Assembly (NCBI GenBank): GCA_902635455.1
Contig: CACPNW010000007.1
Location: 1 to 52,353 of the forward strand
Origin: an uncultured Alphaproteobacteria bacterium
Lineage (GTDB): Bacteria > Pseudomonadota > Alphaproteobacteria > HIMB59 > GCA-002718135
Reading direction: 5' to 3'
Length of the DNA: 52,353 nt
Positions within the stretch are counted from its first letter, which is position 1. Each line of letters opens with the position of its first letter. The notes under the pieces were generated by a model. That model was not told the origin of the DNA. It did no database searches and saw only the letters and a list, made by a program, of their open reading frames with translations. The position numbers and the translations under genes are program-made. Below, piece by piece: positions 1-8,950 of this stretch.

Positions 1-1115
1 AAATATACAAATTCATCAACTTTGTGTAATGTTTGATTACGTATTCCTAATTCTGCTACTTCACAATAATCTTTTATAAATCTAGCATCGGATGTTCCTC
101 CATCTGTAGCAAATTCAGGATTGCTATTTTTTCCTGTAATTTCTGCAATAGATTTTGTCATTAATTCAGTTAAATATCCTTTTTTTGTAATGAATGATTC
201 AGCATTTGCATCAGTAGTGAATGAACAACTAGCTTTTTGAATATCTTTAAAAACTACATTAACGTGGTTTTGCATCCATTCTGTTAAACTTTTACTAGTA
301 TGCATATCATTAAACCTAATATTTACCGTTGCTTTAGCAAGTTCTGGAATTATATTTTGCGCTGTATTGCCTATGTCTATAGTAGCAATTTGAATAGATG
401 ACGGCATAAAATTTTCATTACCGTTATCTAATGGTTTAGAGATAATATTGTTTAATAATGTTGTTAAATGATGTGCAGCATTTTCAGCTCGATGCGAATT
501 GGCCGTATGACCTTGAATTCCTTTCACTTGAATAAAAAAACTAATTGATCCTCTTCTGCCAATTTTAATTTTATCACCTACGCTACTATTTGATGTTGGT
601 TCTCCCACAATGCAATGATCAAAAATAATATTATTTTCTTTTGTCCATTCCATGATTTTTTTAGTTCCATTAATTGCAATCTTTTCTTCATCACCTGTTA
701 TTATAAATGAAATTTTTCCATTAAAATTTCTTCCATGTTTTTTTAAAAATTCTTGAGTTGCAGATACAAAGCATGCAATACTACTTTTCATATCTTCTGA
801 CCCACGTCCGTATAATTTGCCCTCAGATATTTTTCCTGAAAATGGAGGAAATTTCCATGAATTTTCATTTCCTATAGGAACCACATCTGTATGGCCTGCA
901 AAGGCTAAATGTTTTCCATTATTTCCAATGGTTCCAAATAAATTATCTACCTCATAAGAATTTCCACTAGCAAATTGAAGTATTTTACAATTAAAACCCA
1001 AATCGGTTAAATGACTTTTAACTATATTAAGAGCCCCATTATCTTCAGGAGTAATACTAGGACATTGAACTAAAGATTGGGTTAAAGTAACTGGATCAAA
1101 ATTTAACTTATTCAT
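1..1115 (-). CDS. dapE: Succinyl-diaminopimelate desuccinylase (3' end cut by window edge)
   Basis: Hydrolyses N-succinyl-LL-diaminopimelate to LL-diaminopimelate and succinate, a late step of lysine and peptidoglycan precursor synthesis in the cytoplasm. Translating the minus strand from the ATG at 1115 gives 371 codons without a stop. The metal-site motif AGHTDVVP lies near residue 75 and GRGSEDMKSS near residue 110, both typical of M20-family DapE with two zinc ions. The visible C-terminus ends in a HKVDEFV-like segment; in E. coli DapE (375 residues) the matching segment lies some 15-20 residues before the end, so only the last few codons are missing. The start shares one base with the dapD stop, so the two are co-transcribed and probably translationally coupled. 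Confidence 0.95.
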   Translation of the reverse strand, partial: MNKLNFDPVTLTQSLVQCPSITPEDNGALNIVKSHLTDLGFNCKILQFASGNSYEVDNLFGTIGNNGKHLAFAGHTDVVPIGNENSWKFPPFSGKISEGKLYGRGSEDMKSSIACFVSATQEFLKKHGRNFNGKISFIITGDEEKIAINGTKKIMEWTKENNIIFDHCIVGEPTSNSSVGDKIKIGRRGSISFFIQVKGIQGHTANSHRAENAAHHLTTLLNNIISKPLDNGNENFMPSSIQIATIDIGNTAQNIIPELAKATVNIRFNDMHTSKSLTEWMQNHVNVVFKDIQKASCSFTTDANAESFITKKGYLTELMTKSIAEITGKNSNPEFATDGGTSDARFIKDYCEVAELGIRNQTLHKVDEFVY

Positions 1116-1945
1116 TAATCACGCAATAAATCATTGATTGATGTTTTAGATCTAGTTTTTTCATCAACTTGTTTAATAATAACTGCACAACTCAATGACG
1201 GGGCACTTGGATTTTTTTTATCTGGCAAGGAACCAGGCACAACAACAGAATAAGCCGGTATTTTACCATAGGTTATTTCTCCAGTTTTTCTATCAACTAT
1301 TTTTGTTGATTGACCTATATACATTCCCATACTAATTACTGATCCTTCTTCTACAATTACCCCTTCAACAATCTCTGACATTGCTCCTAGAAAAACATTA
1401 TCCTCAATTATAGTTGGTAAAGCTTGAGCAGGTTCCAAGACTCCACCTACACCGCTACCTGCTGATATATGGCAATTTTTTCCTATTTGGCAACAAGATC
1501 CAGCTCTTGAAAATGTATCCATCATAGTTCCTGAATCAACATACGCACCAATATTAATAAAGCACGGCATTAAAACAACATTTTTACCAATGTATGATCC
1601 TTTTCTAACAGGGGAATTTGGCACCATTCGAAATCCTGCTTTTTCAAAATCATCTTTTTGCCATCCAGCAGTTTTGCCTTTAAGTAGATGTGCTTTATCA
1701 TACCAAGAACTGTAAGGTCCTGACAAGGCTTCCATTCCGTAAATCCTAAAGCTCAACATTATAGCTTTTTTAATATGTTGGTGAGTTACCCATTCATTAT
1801 TAATTTTTTCAGCAACACGCATTTTTCCCTGATCTACATTTTCAATTATCTGATTTATTGAACTTATTATTGATTGATCAGAGTTTTGATTAATATCATC
1901 TTTATTTTCCCAAGCATCATTTATAATTTTTTCTAATTCATTCAT
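1115..1945 (-). CDS. dapD: Tetrahydrodipicolinate N-succinyltransferase
   Basis: Transfers succinyl from succinyl-CoA to tetrahydrodipicolinate, opening the succinylase branch of the lysine/diaminopimelate pathway. The 276-residue protein has the family length. An alpha-helical N-terminal domain of about 100 residues is followed by left-handed beta-helix hexapeptide repeats (VVLMPCFINIGAYVDSGTMM, then SAGSGVGGVLEP and EDNVFLGAMSEIVEGV), and a C-terminal stretch containing GKIPAYSVVVPGSLP. The ATG overlaps the stop of the upstream HAD phosphatase by four bases, and dapE follows directly. The adjacent dapD-dapE pair supports both calls. Confidence 0.97.
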   Translation of the reverse strand: MNELEKIINDAWENKDDINQNSDQSIISSINQIIENVDQGKMRVAEKINNEWVTHQHIKKAIMLSFRIYGMEALSGPYSSWYDKAHLLKGKTAGWQKDDFEKAGFRMVPNSPVRKGSYIGKNVVLMPCFINIGAYVDSGTMMDTFSRAGSCCQIGKNCHISAGSGVGGVLEPAQALPTIIEDNVFLGAMSEIVEGVIVEEGSVISMGMYIGQSTKIVDRKTGEITYGKIPAYSVVVPGSLPDKKNPSAPSLSCAVIIKQVDEKTRSKTSINDLLRD

Positions 1946-2619
1946 ATAACACCTTTGTTTACGTCTTTTAGAAAGCTATCTAATTTACTAGTTTTGAAAT
2001 CAAGATAACTTGTTGAAGATTTTATATCATCACTAAAATTTTCATATCCGGCATCTATCCAAACTGAAGTAAAGCCAACCTTTTTTGCTGGTACTAAGTT
2101 TTTTGCAATATCATCAAACATAGCCGAGCTAGATGGGTTTATATTAAATTTATTTATAATTTGTTCGTAAGGTTTGATTTCAGGTTTTGGTATATAATTG
2201 GCCATTTTAATATCAAAAATTTCGTCAAAAAAATTGGATAAGTTTATTTGTTTTAGCACACTTAATACGTGTTGCATATTTGCATTAGTATAAATAATTT
2301 TTCTTCCATTTAATTTGCTTAATTGTTCATTTAACAATTTATTTGGTCCTACAATAGAATAATCTAATTTGTGCACTTCTTCCAAAAAATAATCTGGATC
2401 AACCCCATGATTATCCATCATTCCTCTGAGAGTAGTTCCATGAAGCTTATAGTATTTTTTTTGTATTTCTTTAGCCTTATTAATGTCTATTTTGAGATGC
2501 TTTTCAATAAACTTCCCCATTAATTCATGGACTTGTTGAAAAATCCCACTGTCTGCTTGATAAAGAGTATTATCTAGATCAAAAATCCAAGTATCTATTT
2601 TGTTTATTAAATTTGTCAT
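1942..2619 (-). CDS. HAD-superfamily hydrolase, pyrimidine 5'-nucleotidase type
   Basis: Probable phosphatase of nucleoside monophosphates or a similar small phosphoester. HAD motif I is near the N-terminus (WIFDLDNTLYQ, the two Asp being nucleophile and acid/base). Motif II corresponds to IIYTNAN, the conserved Lys lies in the KPEIKPYEQII segment, and motif IV to AMFDDIAKNL. The 225-residue size and the DLDNTLY signature match the alphaproteobacterial family annotated as pyrimidine 5'-nucleotidase (YjjG/SDT1-like), which is commonly found between argB and dapD. True substrate is unknown. It overlaps dapD by 4 bp and lies 1 bp downstream of argB, inside the rpmH-to-dapE run. Confidence 0.85.
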   Translation of the reverse strand: MTNLINKIDTWIFDLDNTLYQADSGIFQQVHELMGKFIEKHLKIDINKAKEIQKKYYKLHGTTLRGMMDNHGVDPDYFLEEVHKLDYSIVGPNKLLNEQLSKLNGRKIIYTNANMQHVLSVLKQINLSNFFDEIFDIKMANYIPKPEIKPYEQIINKFNINPSSSAMFDDIAKNLVPAKKVGFTSVWIDAGYENFSDDIKSSTSYLDFKTSKLDSFLKDVNKGVI

Positions 2620-2620
2620 A

Positions 2621-3532
2621 TTATGAATAAATTTGAGTACCTATACCATGTTCAGTGAAAAGTTCTAAAATTAATGAATGTGGAATTCTTCCATCTAGTA
2701 TAGTTGATTTTTTAACGCCATTTTTCATAGCATCTATGCAAGTTAAGATTTTTGGCTTCATTCCACCTTCAATGAAATCTTGATTAATTATTTCTTCTGC
2801 TTGATTTAAGCTTAAAGAAGAGATTAATTTTTTTTCTTTATCCAATATTCCAGCTACATCCGTTAATAAAAGAAGCTTGCTAGCTTTTAGAGCACCAGCA
2901 ATAAACCCAGCAGCAGTATCTGCATTAATATTATAATCGTTATTTTTTTCATCTACACCCAACGGAGCAATTACTGGGATAAATCCCTTATTGAGTTGCT
3001 CGTTTATAATATCAATATTTATTTTAGTAGGCTTTCCTACAAAACCAATATCGAGCATTTTTTCAATATTTGAGTCAGTTTCTTTAGATTGGATTTTTAA
3101 TTTACTAGCCTCTATTAAATTATTTTTATTCCCAGCAAGTCCTATAGCTTTTCCACCTGTTTTATTGATATCTTCTACGATTTTTTTATTAATATCTTTA
3201 GCCAGAACATTTTCAACTATTTTTACGGTTTCCTCATCAGTAACTCTTAATCCTTCAACAAATTTTGATTTAATATTTTTTTTATTAAGCATTTCTCCTA
3301 TTTGTGGTCCTCCACCATGAACAACAACAGGCAAAATTCCTATTTCTTTCATTAAGCCAATATTTTTTGAAAAAGTTTTAGATAAATTAAGGTCACCCAT
3401 TGCATGTCCACCATATTTAATAACAAAAATCTTACCAGCATGTTCACGAATGTAAGGCAATGCCTCTACAAGAGTTGAAGCTTTATGAATATAAAAAGCC
3501 TGATCACTTTCAGATAAAAAATTAAATTTCAT
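2621..3532 (-). CDS. argB: Acetylglutamate kinase
   Basis: Phosphorylates N-acetylglutamate with ATP, the second and often feedback-controlled step of arginine synthesis. The 303-residue protein shows the amino acid kinase fold. KYGGHAMGD at about residues 39-47 contains the phosphate-contacting Lys and Gly pair, VVVHGGGPQIGEML binds substrate, and NINADTAAGFIAGAL and LLLTDVAGILD form the nucleotide site, with GGMKPKI near the C-terminus. The extra N-terminal helix before the kinase core is typical of arginine-sensitive hexameric ArgB, so feedback inhibition is plausible but inferred. The start overlaps the engB stop by four bases. Confidence 0.96.
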   Translation of the reverse strand: MKFNFLSESDQAFYIHKASTLVEALPYIREHAGKIFVIKYGGHAMGDLNLSKTFSKNIGLMKEIGILPVVVHGGGPQIGEMLNKKNIKSKFVEGLRVTDEETVKIVENVLAKDINKKIVEDINKTGGKAIGLAGNKNNLIEASKLKIQSKETDSNIEKMLDIGFVGKPTKINIDIINEQLNKGFIPVIAPLGVDEKNNDYNINADTAAGFIAGALKASKLLLLTDVAGILDKEKKLISSLSLNQAEEIINQDFIEGGMKPKILTCIDAMKNGVKKSTILDGRIPHSLILELFTEHGIGTQIYS

Positions 3533-4155
3533 AATTCTTGAGATATTCTATATATTGATTTTTGTACATCTATAATACCTTGATTTGTTTTTGAGCTACT
3601 AAAAAAAATTTTTGAAAAATAATTTGGGTAATTTTTCATTAAGCTTAATAGAGAATTTTGTTGTTTTTCTATAAATAATTTCGGACATTTGTCGATTTTA
3701 GTTAATACAATAGAAAATTGTTTTTCAGAATAATTTATTAGATCAAACATATCAATATCAGAGCTCTTAATACCTACTTTAGCATCAATTAATACAAATA
3801 CATGTTTTAAATTAATTCTTGATTTAATGAAACTTTGAATTAATTCACTTAATTGATTTTGTAAAACTTTGGAAATTTTTGCATATCCATAACCAGGCAA
3901 ATCAACTACATTTATCTTTTTTTTAATATTAAAGTAGTTTATCGATTGAGTTCTTCCAGGCGTTTTGCTTGTTTTTGCTAATTTATTATTTTTAGTAATC
4001 GAGTTAATAATACTTGATTTACCAACATTTGAACGACCAATGAAACAGCACTCTATTTGAGTATCAAATTCAGGAATATTTTCTATAGACTGAAAAGATC
4101 CAGCAAATATTGTTGATGCAAAAAATTTATTTATAGATTGATTTGCATTAGCCAT
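3529..4155 (-). CDS. engB: Ribosome biogenesis GTP-binding protein EngB/YsxC
   Basis: TRAFAC-class GTPase needed for 50S subunit assembly. G1 is GRSNVGKSS, G2/switch I includes the TPGRTQSINYF segment, G3 is DLPGYGYA, G4 is LTKIDK and G5 is SSSKTNQG. I chose the ATG at 4155 (MANANQ), which overlaps the yidC stop by eight bases. A longer frame exists but would begin at a TTG at 4197 well inside yidC and adds 14 residues not expected in the family. The resulting 208-residue protein fits the usual 190-220 range. The position directly after yidC is common in Alphaproteobacteria. Confidence 0.93.
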   Translation of the reverse strand: MANANQSINKFFASTIFAGSFQSIENIPEFDTQIECCFIGRSNVGKSSIINSITKNNKLAKTSKTPGRTQSINYFNIKKKINVVDLPGYGYAKISKVLQNQLSELIQSFIKSRINLKHVFVLIDAKVGIKSSDIDMFDLINYSEKQFSIVLTKIDKCPKLFIEKQQNSLLSLMKNYPNYFSKIFFSSSKTNQGIIDVQKSIYRISQEL

Positions 4156-5878
4156 TTTTTGCAAGGATTTTTCTTTGAATGATCCATTGTTGAGCAATAG
4201 ACAAAATATTGTTAACAGACCAATATAAAACTAATCCAGCTGCAAAACCAGCAAGAACAAAAGTAAAAACAAATGGCAATAAGGCGAAGATTTTTGCTTG
4301 TGTAGGATCAGTTGGTGCTGGGTTTAGTTTTTGTTGAAGCCACATAGTAAAACCCATAATTATAGGTAATATTCCTATGTTTACGATTGATAGTATATCA
4401 GGAATATTCCATTGTATTAATCCAAACAAAGTTAAAATACCTAATGGATCTGGAGCTGACAGATCGTGTATCCAGCCATAAAAAGGAGCATGGTACATTT
4501 CAATAGTAACAAAAAGAACTTTGTAAAGAGAGAAAAAAATAGGTATTTGAAGCATAATAGGCAAACAACCAGCTACAGGATTCGCCCCTTCTTTTTTGTA
4601 CAATGCCATTAACTCTTGTTGCATTTTTTGTCTATCGTCAGGATAAGTTTCTTTTAATCTTTGCATTTCAGGTTGCAATTTTTTCATTTTAGCCATGGAT
4701 TTAAAAGAAGCGTGGGCTAATGGAAAAAGAATAATTCTCATTAATATTGTAAAAGCAATTATAGCTAAACCAAAATTTCCAACATATTTATAAAATAAGT
4801 TAATCGCATAAGAAATTGGTTTTGTTAGAAAGCTAAACCAACCCCAATCTATTGCATCCGTAAAACGAGGTATTAATAATTTATTTTTATAATTATTTAA
4901 TAAGTCTAAGTTTTTTGCTCCAGCAAATAAATTGCCTTTATACTCAATTGATGTTTTAGGTGCGATGTTAAAAATTTCACCAACATATCCTACTCTAAAA
5001 TTATCTCTTCCATTATTTCCATGACGATAATTAACATTAATTGACTCTTGATTTTCAGGGATCAAAATTGACATCCAATATTTATCTGTAAAGCCTAGCC
5101 AGCCACCGACAGATTTATTATCACAATAAACTTTTTTTGAATTTGAAATTGAGGAGCAATCATCTATTAAATCATCGTAGTTTTTTTCAATTAATTCATC
5201 ATTGAGCAAACTTATTAATCCCTCATGTAAAATGAAAAAATTGATGGTATCTGGTGTATTAATTCTTTTTATTAATCTATATGGGAAAACTTCTATATTC
5301 TTATTACTTTCGTTTATAATCTCTTGCTTAATAGAAAACATGTAATTTTCGTCAATTTCATACAAAATCTTAAAGATAATATTCTCTTTATTTTGCCAAC
5401 TTAAAGTTACACTATTATTGATATCAAGTGTTGAGCCACTCGATTCCCATTTAGTTTTTAAGTTTGGCAGATCAATCATTTTGTCATCAATTTGTTTCCA
5501 ACCTGTTTCAAGATAATAGGGATTAGGCGTTCCTTCAGGAGAAAACAAATCAATATTATTGGAATTTTCATCTAAACTAACCTTATATTTTTTAAGAGTA
5601 AGGTCGTCTAAAATTGCACCATTTAGATTAATTGATCCAGATAAAGAAGGGGTTTCAATTATAACTCTATCATTCATGTTAATAACTTCATCTCTTGGTT
5701 TAACCAAATTAATGGATTGTGCGGTATCTCCATCTATAGAATTTGCTGGCTTAAGCTTTTCTTCTTGTTCAGTATAATTATTTTGCTCTATTGGCTGTGT
5801 AGGAATTAGTATTTGAAAAAAAACAATAATAGCAATCGATATACCTATAGCTAAAAATAAATTTTTTTGTTCATTCAT
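4148..5878 (-). CDS. yidC: Membrane protein insertase YidC
   Basis: Inserts and folds inner-membrane proteins, alone or with SecYEG. The 576-residue protein has the Gram-negative layout: one N-terminal membrane segment (about residues 7-25, FLAIGISIAIIVFFQILI), a large periplasmic beta-sandwich domain to about residue 345, then the conserved core of five membrane segments (60KD_IMP domain). In the core, the MAKMKKLQPEMQRLKETYPD cytoplasmic hairpin and NPVAGCLPIMLQIPIFFSLY are recognisable. Periplasmic-domain identity looks low, as usual. The ATG overlaps the yidD stop by four bases and engB follows with an overlap, so this is one translation-coupled run. Confidence 0.97.
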   Translation of the reverse strand: MNEQKNLFLAIGISIAIIVFFQILIPTQPIEQNNYTEQEEKLKPANSIDGDTAQSINLVKPRDEVINMNDRVIIETPSLSGSINLNGAILDDLTLKKYKVSLDENSNNIDLFSPEGTPNPYYLETGWKQIDDKMIDLPNLKTKWESSGSTLDINNSVTLSWQNKENIIFKILYEIDENYMFSIKQEIINESNKNIEVFPYRLIKRINTPDTINFFILHEGLISLLNDELIEKNYDDLIDDCSSISNSKKVYCDNKSVGGWLGFTDKYWMSILIPENQESINVNYRHGNNGRDNFRVGYVGEIFNIAPKTSIEYKGNLFAGAKNLDLLNNYKNKLLIPRFTDAIDWGWFSFLTKPISYAINLFYKYVGNFGLAIIAFTILMRIILFPLAHASFKSMAKMKKLQPEMQRLKETYPDDRQKMQQELMALYKKEGANPVAGCLPIMLQIPIFFSLYKVLFVTIEMYHAPFYGWIHDLSAPDPLGILTLFGLIQWNIPDILSIVNIGILPIIMGFTMWLQQKLNPAPTDPTQAKIFALLPFVFTFVLAGFAAGLVLYWSVNNILSIAQQWIIQRKILAKNG

Positions 5879-6123
5879 TTTATATTACCATGTTTTTTGT
5901 GAGGTATAGGATCAAAACCATTACCACCAAAAGGGTGGCATTTACGTATTCTATTTATTGACAAAAAAATTCCTTTAAAAAAACCATGTTCTTTTAATGC
6001 TTGAATAGTATATTCAGAACAAGTTGGAAGATACCTGCAATTTGAACCAATTAAAGGAGATATTAAAAATTGATAAATTTTTATAAAAAAAATAATAAAA
6101 TTAATTATAATATTTTTATTCAT
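5875..6123 (-). CDS. yidD: Membrane protein insertion efficiency factor YidD
   Basis: Small membrane-associated helper of YidC. The 82-residue protein has the family signature: an N-terminal hydrophobic helix (IIINFIIFFIKIYQFLISP), then CRYLPTCSEYTIQAL and RIRKCHPFGGNGFDPIP with three conserved cysteines. It lies between rnpA and yidC with 4-bp overlaps on both sides, the standard order in Proteobacteria. Confidence 0.95.
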   Translation of the reverse strand: MNKNIIINFIIFFIKIYQFLISPLIGSNCRYLPTCSEYTIQALKEHGFFKGIFLSINRIRKCHPFGGNGFDPIPHKKHGNIK

Positions 6124-6446
6124 TTTATTTTGTACTTTAACTCTTCTAATAATTGTTCAAAAGGTGCTTTAAGTAATGATGATTTTGCTATTAACACATA
6201 ATAAGAATTTATTTCAGCATTAATCAATATTTTTTTTGCAAGTTCTCTCATAACTCTTTTAGCCTTGTTGCGGCAAACTGCTTTTCCTAACCTCTTAGTA
6301 GCTGTAAACCCTACACCAATTCTTTCATTTAAATTCTGACTATGCAAAATTTGGATATTAAGGTTTTGACTTCTTATAAATCTGCCATTTTCTTTTATCT
6401 TTTTAAAAGTAGCACGATTTTTTATTGTAAATATGGGTATGGCCAT
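6120..6446 (-). CDS. rnpA: Ribonuclease P protein component
   Basis: Basic protein cofactor of RNase P, which removes 5' leaders from tRNA precursors. At 108 residues it matches the family. FTIKNRATFKKIKENGRFIR is the N-terminal RNA-binding part and GVGFTATKRLGKAVCRNKAKR contains the RNR-type motif helix. It begins 10 bp after the rpmH stop and overlaps yidD by 4 bp. Confidence 0.95.
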   Translation of the reverse strand: MAIPIFTIKNRATFKKIKENGRFIRSQNLNIQILHSQNLNERIGVGFTATKRLGKAVCRNKAKRVMRELAKKILINAEINSYYVLIAKSSLLKAPFEQLLEELKYKIK

Positions 6447-6456
6447 ATGGCCTAAA

Positions 6457-6591
6457 TTATGCGCTTAGTCGAGCTCTTCCTTTCGCACGACGTTTATTAA
6501 TAATTTGACGACCAGATTTTGATGCCATTCTTGCACGAAAACCATGCCTTCTTTTTCTGATTAAGTTACTAGGTTGATAAGTTCTTTTCAT
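6457..6591 (-). CDS. rpmH: 50S ribosomal protein L34
   Basis: A 44-residue, very basic protein read from the ATG at 6591 to TAA at 6457. It starts [18 protein letters not shown] and ends [11 protein letters not shown], a full match to the L34 pattern (MKRTxQPSxxxRxRxHGFRxRM...GRxxLxxRRxKGRxxLxA). It is the first gene of the rpmH-rnpA-yidD-yidC-engB run, and a plausible promoter is just upstream (6610-6638). Confidence 0.98.
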   Translation of the reverse strand: MKRTYQPSNLIRKRRHGFRARMASKSGRQIINKRRAKGRARLSA

Positions 6592-6609
6592 AATAAAATA
6601 TTTTCAGCA

Positions 6610-6638
6610 CTATTAAGAATTCATCGTGTATAAGTCAA
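6610..6638 (-). promoter_or_regulatory. Predicted sigma-70-type promoter for rpmH run
   Basis: On the minus strand TTGACT (6638-6633) is followed after exactly 17 bases by TAATAG (6615-6610), about 18 bases before the rpmH ATG. The -35 box matches 5 of 6 consensus bases. The -10 box is weak, and CTTAAT two bases nearer to the -35 is an alternative. The position in the short divergent gap between rpmH and panC supports the call. Confidence 0.45.
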
Positions 6639-6657
6639 ATAGTTAGTAATAAATAAA

Positions 6658-7491
6658 ATGAAAATACTTAATAATTTAAACGATTTTAATCAAATTCTAT
6701 CAGAATTATTGAAAAATAGAGAAAAAATAGGCCTTGTTCCAACTATGGGCAGTATTCACGAAGGCCATTTATCGCTATTGAAAAAATCAAAAAAATTAAA
6801 TTATTATTCAATTGTAACAATATTCGTAAACCCTACTCAGTTTAATGATTTGGAAGATTATAATAATTATCCAAAAAATGAAGATAGAGATATTAAAGTC
6901 TTAAAAGATAATAAATGTGATTTATTATTTTTACCCAATGTAAAAGATATTTATCCTGAGAAAGTTGAAATTAACAAAAACATAGATGATTTTAGAGATA
7001 TACTTTGTGATAGATGTCGTCCTGGACATTTTGATGGAGTAGTAACAGTTGTGGATTTGCTCTTTAAATTAATAAAGCCCAACGCAGTTTTTTTTGGAGA
7101 AAAAGACTTTCAACAGTTAAAGATTATAGAAAGATATATAAAAAATAATAATTTACCAATATTGTTTTATTCATGTTCTTCTATAAGGATGAGTAATGGA
7201 ATGAGTTACTCTTCAAGATACAATCAATTTACAAATGATGATAAAAAAATTTTTGATAAAACTTCTCAATTGATTTATCAGCACATTAGAATTCTAAATA
7301 AAAATTTTAATCCTAAGGTTATTGATAATTTAGTTGGTGAACTTTCAAAACTAGGAATCAAAAAAATAGATTACTTTGAGGTGAGAGAAGAAAGCAATTT
7401 AAAGATTTCAAAAAATAAAAATAACTCAAGACTTTTTGTAGCATTTTATATTAATAAAGTTCGGGTTATTGATAATTTTATTTTATACTAG
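6658..7491 (+). CDS. panC: Pantothenate synthetase
   Basis: Condenses pantoate and beta-alanine with ATP to pantothenate (vitamin B5, CoA precursor). The 277-residue protein carries LVPTMGSIHEGHLSLL with the HxGH nucleotidyltransferase motif, VTIFVNPTQF, RPGHFDGVVTVVDLLF and FGEKDFQQLKII. The KMSKS-equivalent is MSYSSRY, slightly different from the common MSSRN. It is transcribed divergently from rpmH and its end overlaps the convergent PNPOx-like gene by four bases. No panB is nearby. Confidence 0.94.
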   Translation: MKILNNLNDFNQILSELLKNREKIGLVPTMGSIHEGHLSLLKKSKKLNYYSIVTIFVNPTQFNDLEDYNNYPKNEDRDIKVLKDNKCDLLFLPNVKDIYPEKVEINKNIDDFRDILCDRCRPGHFDGVVTVVDLLFKLIKPNAVFFGEKDFQQLKIIERYIKNNNLPILFYSCSSIRMSNGMSYSSRYNQFTNDDKKIFDKTSQLIYQHIRILNKNFNPKVIDNLVGELSKLGIKKIDYFEVREESNLKISKNKNNSRLFVAFYINKVRVIDNFILY

Positions 7492-8093
7492 GGGATTGTC
7501 CAATTAAATTTTTTTGATTTATTTTCCAAGTTTATATTTAGTCTCCTATGTCCAGAAGATTTCAATAAAAGCCAATCTATGTTTTGTATAATGTTTTCTA
7601 CTATTGTGAAATTTTTATATCCTAACTCACTTTCTTTTTTTGAAGGATCAACACCTTTTAAGTAACTGGGAATTCCATCTTCTGGTATAGATGTTTTTGA
7701 GCTAGGTATTTTTTTTGTCAAATAACATTTTTTACTTGATAAGCTCATCAGCTCCCATATTTTTTCTGTTAATTTATTTTTATAGTGAATTAAAGAAATT
7801 GTTTTTATTCTTAATTGAATTTTAATTTTAGGATCATAGAATAAAAAATAAGTATTATTATTTTTTTCTAAATCTTTAATTTTTTTTGATCGGAAATCAG
7901 TGTGGAAGTAAAGTTTAAATTTTTTTTCATCAAAATTTCTTAATACCACTGTTTTTGATGATGGTAAATTTAGATTAGATATATTGCTAAAAACTGGAGT
8001 GTGAAAAGCATGTTTCCTGTCTTTAACACCTAAGGACAATAAGTCCTTTATTTCAGCAAGTATTGTTTCAGGATTTTGATGGATTTCTGACAT
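7488..8093 (-). CDS. Pyridoxamine 5'-phosphate oxidase-like FMN-binding protein
   Basis: Predicted flavin-binding split-barrel protein of the PNPOx-like superfamily. Central segments KTVVLRNFDEKKFKLYFHTD and RSKKIKDLEKNNNTYFLFYD match the FMN-site strands, and the C-terminal GHRRLNINL then FNWTIP resembles the HRR...W.xP end of this group. At 201 residues it fits the family of standalone PNPOx-domain proteins rather than classical PdxH, because the PdxH substrate-loop signatures are not evident. Substrate is unknown; vitamin B6 oxidation is possible but not shown. It is convergent with panC (4 bp overlap). Confidence 0.75.
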   Translation of the reverse strand: MSEIHQNPETILAEIKDLLSLGVKDRKHAFHTPVFSNISNLNLPSSKTVVLRNFDEKKFKLYFHTDFRSKKIKDLEKNNNTYFLFYDPKIKIQLRIKTISLIHYKNKLTEKIWELMSLSSKKCYLTKKIPSSKTSIPEDGIPSYLKGVDPSKKESELGYKNFTIVENIIQNIDWLLLKSSGHRRLNINLENKSKKFNWTIP

Positions 8094-8139
8094 TTTCTTT
8101 ATTAATCATATAAAGTAAAAATTTAAAAATATTAGTAAA

Positions 8140-8934
8140 ATGAATAAATATTATCTTTCTTATTTAAGTAAAATACCAGGAGTTAATAATATTATTAGTA
8201 TTTTTGAAAAAGAAAATACTGAATTAAGGTTTGTTGGTGGGGTTGTTAGAAACTTAGTTTTGGGCAGAAAAAGTAAAGATATTGATTGTGCAATAAATAT
8301 AAAAGTAGATGAAGTCATTAAAATATTAAGATCTAACAACTATGAAACTAATGATTATGCAAAAAAATATGGTTGCATAAGTATTATTATAGAAGATCAA
8401 AAATTTGAAATTACTTCTTTGAGGAAAGATTTAAATCAAAAGGGAAGAAAAACAGAAATAGAGTACACTAATGATTGGAAAATTGATGCAAAGAGAAGAG
8501 ATTTTACCTTTAATGCGCTTTATTTAAGAAGTAACGGAGAAATAGTAGATTATTTTGAAGGTTTAAAAGATTTAAGAGATAATAAAGTAAAATTTATTGG
8601 TGAGATTGAAAAAAGTATTAACGAAGATTTTTTAAGAATATTCAGATATTATAGATTTTTAGGAATATTTAAAAAACCAAATATTATAAAAGAATACGAC
8701 ACAATAATTGAAAAAAATTTTTATAAATCCTTTAAAAACATTTCAAAAGAAATGATCAGAGCAGAGATGTTAAAAATGATAGAAAATCCTTATGCTTTAA
8801 ATTCTTTTGTTGATATAAAAAATAATCACCAAAAAAAATATTGGCTTTTAATGACAGAAAAATATTTTATTAATAAAAAATATAAATTAGGATTAGAGAA
8901 ATGCTTAAATAAAATAGAAGTATTGTTTAATTAA
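8140..8934 (+). CDS. cca: CCA-adding enzyme / poly(A) polymerase-type tRNA nucleotidyltransferase, short form
   Basis: Adds or repairs the CCA end of tRNAs. The class II nucleotidyltransferase head is clear: LRFVGGVVRNLVLGR (GG motif), KDIDCAI (metal-binding DxD), RRDFTFNALYL (motif C region) and EDFLRIFRYYRFLGIF (motif D region), followed by a helical neck. At 264 residues it is well short of the usual 370-420 of alphaproteobacterial enzymes: the body and tail domains are largely missing. The head motifs are intact, so I read it as a shortened working enzyme rather than a pseudogene. It is divergent from the PNPOx-like gene. Confidence 0.85.
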   Translation: MNKYYLSYLSKIPGVNNIISIFEKENTELRFVGGVVRNLVLGRKSKDIDCAINIKVDEVIKILRSNNYETNDYAKKYGCISIIIEDQKFEITSLRKDLNQKGRKTEIEYTNDWKIDAKRRDFTFNALYLRSNGEIVDYFEGLKDLRDNKVKFIGEIEKSINEDFLRIFRYYRFLGIFKKPNIIKEYDTIIEKNFYKSFKNISKEMIRAEMLKMIENPYALNSFVDIKNNHQKKYWLLMTEKYFINKKYKLGLEKCLNKIEVLFN

Positions 8935-8950
8935 AAAGTTTTTATACAAA

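Noticed and set aside
2991-3320. Open frame on the plus strand opposite argB (109 codons, hydrophobic)
   Set aside because: It is antisense to a clear acetylglutamate kinase and its residues are explained by complementarity to Lys/Glu/Asn-rich codons.
4156-4197. Longer EngB starting inside yidC
   Set aside because: It requires a TTG start; the ATG at 4155 gives the family length and a usual short overlap.
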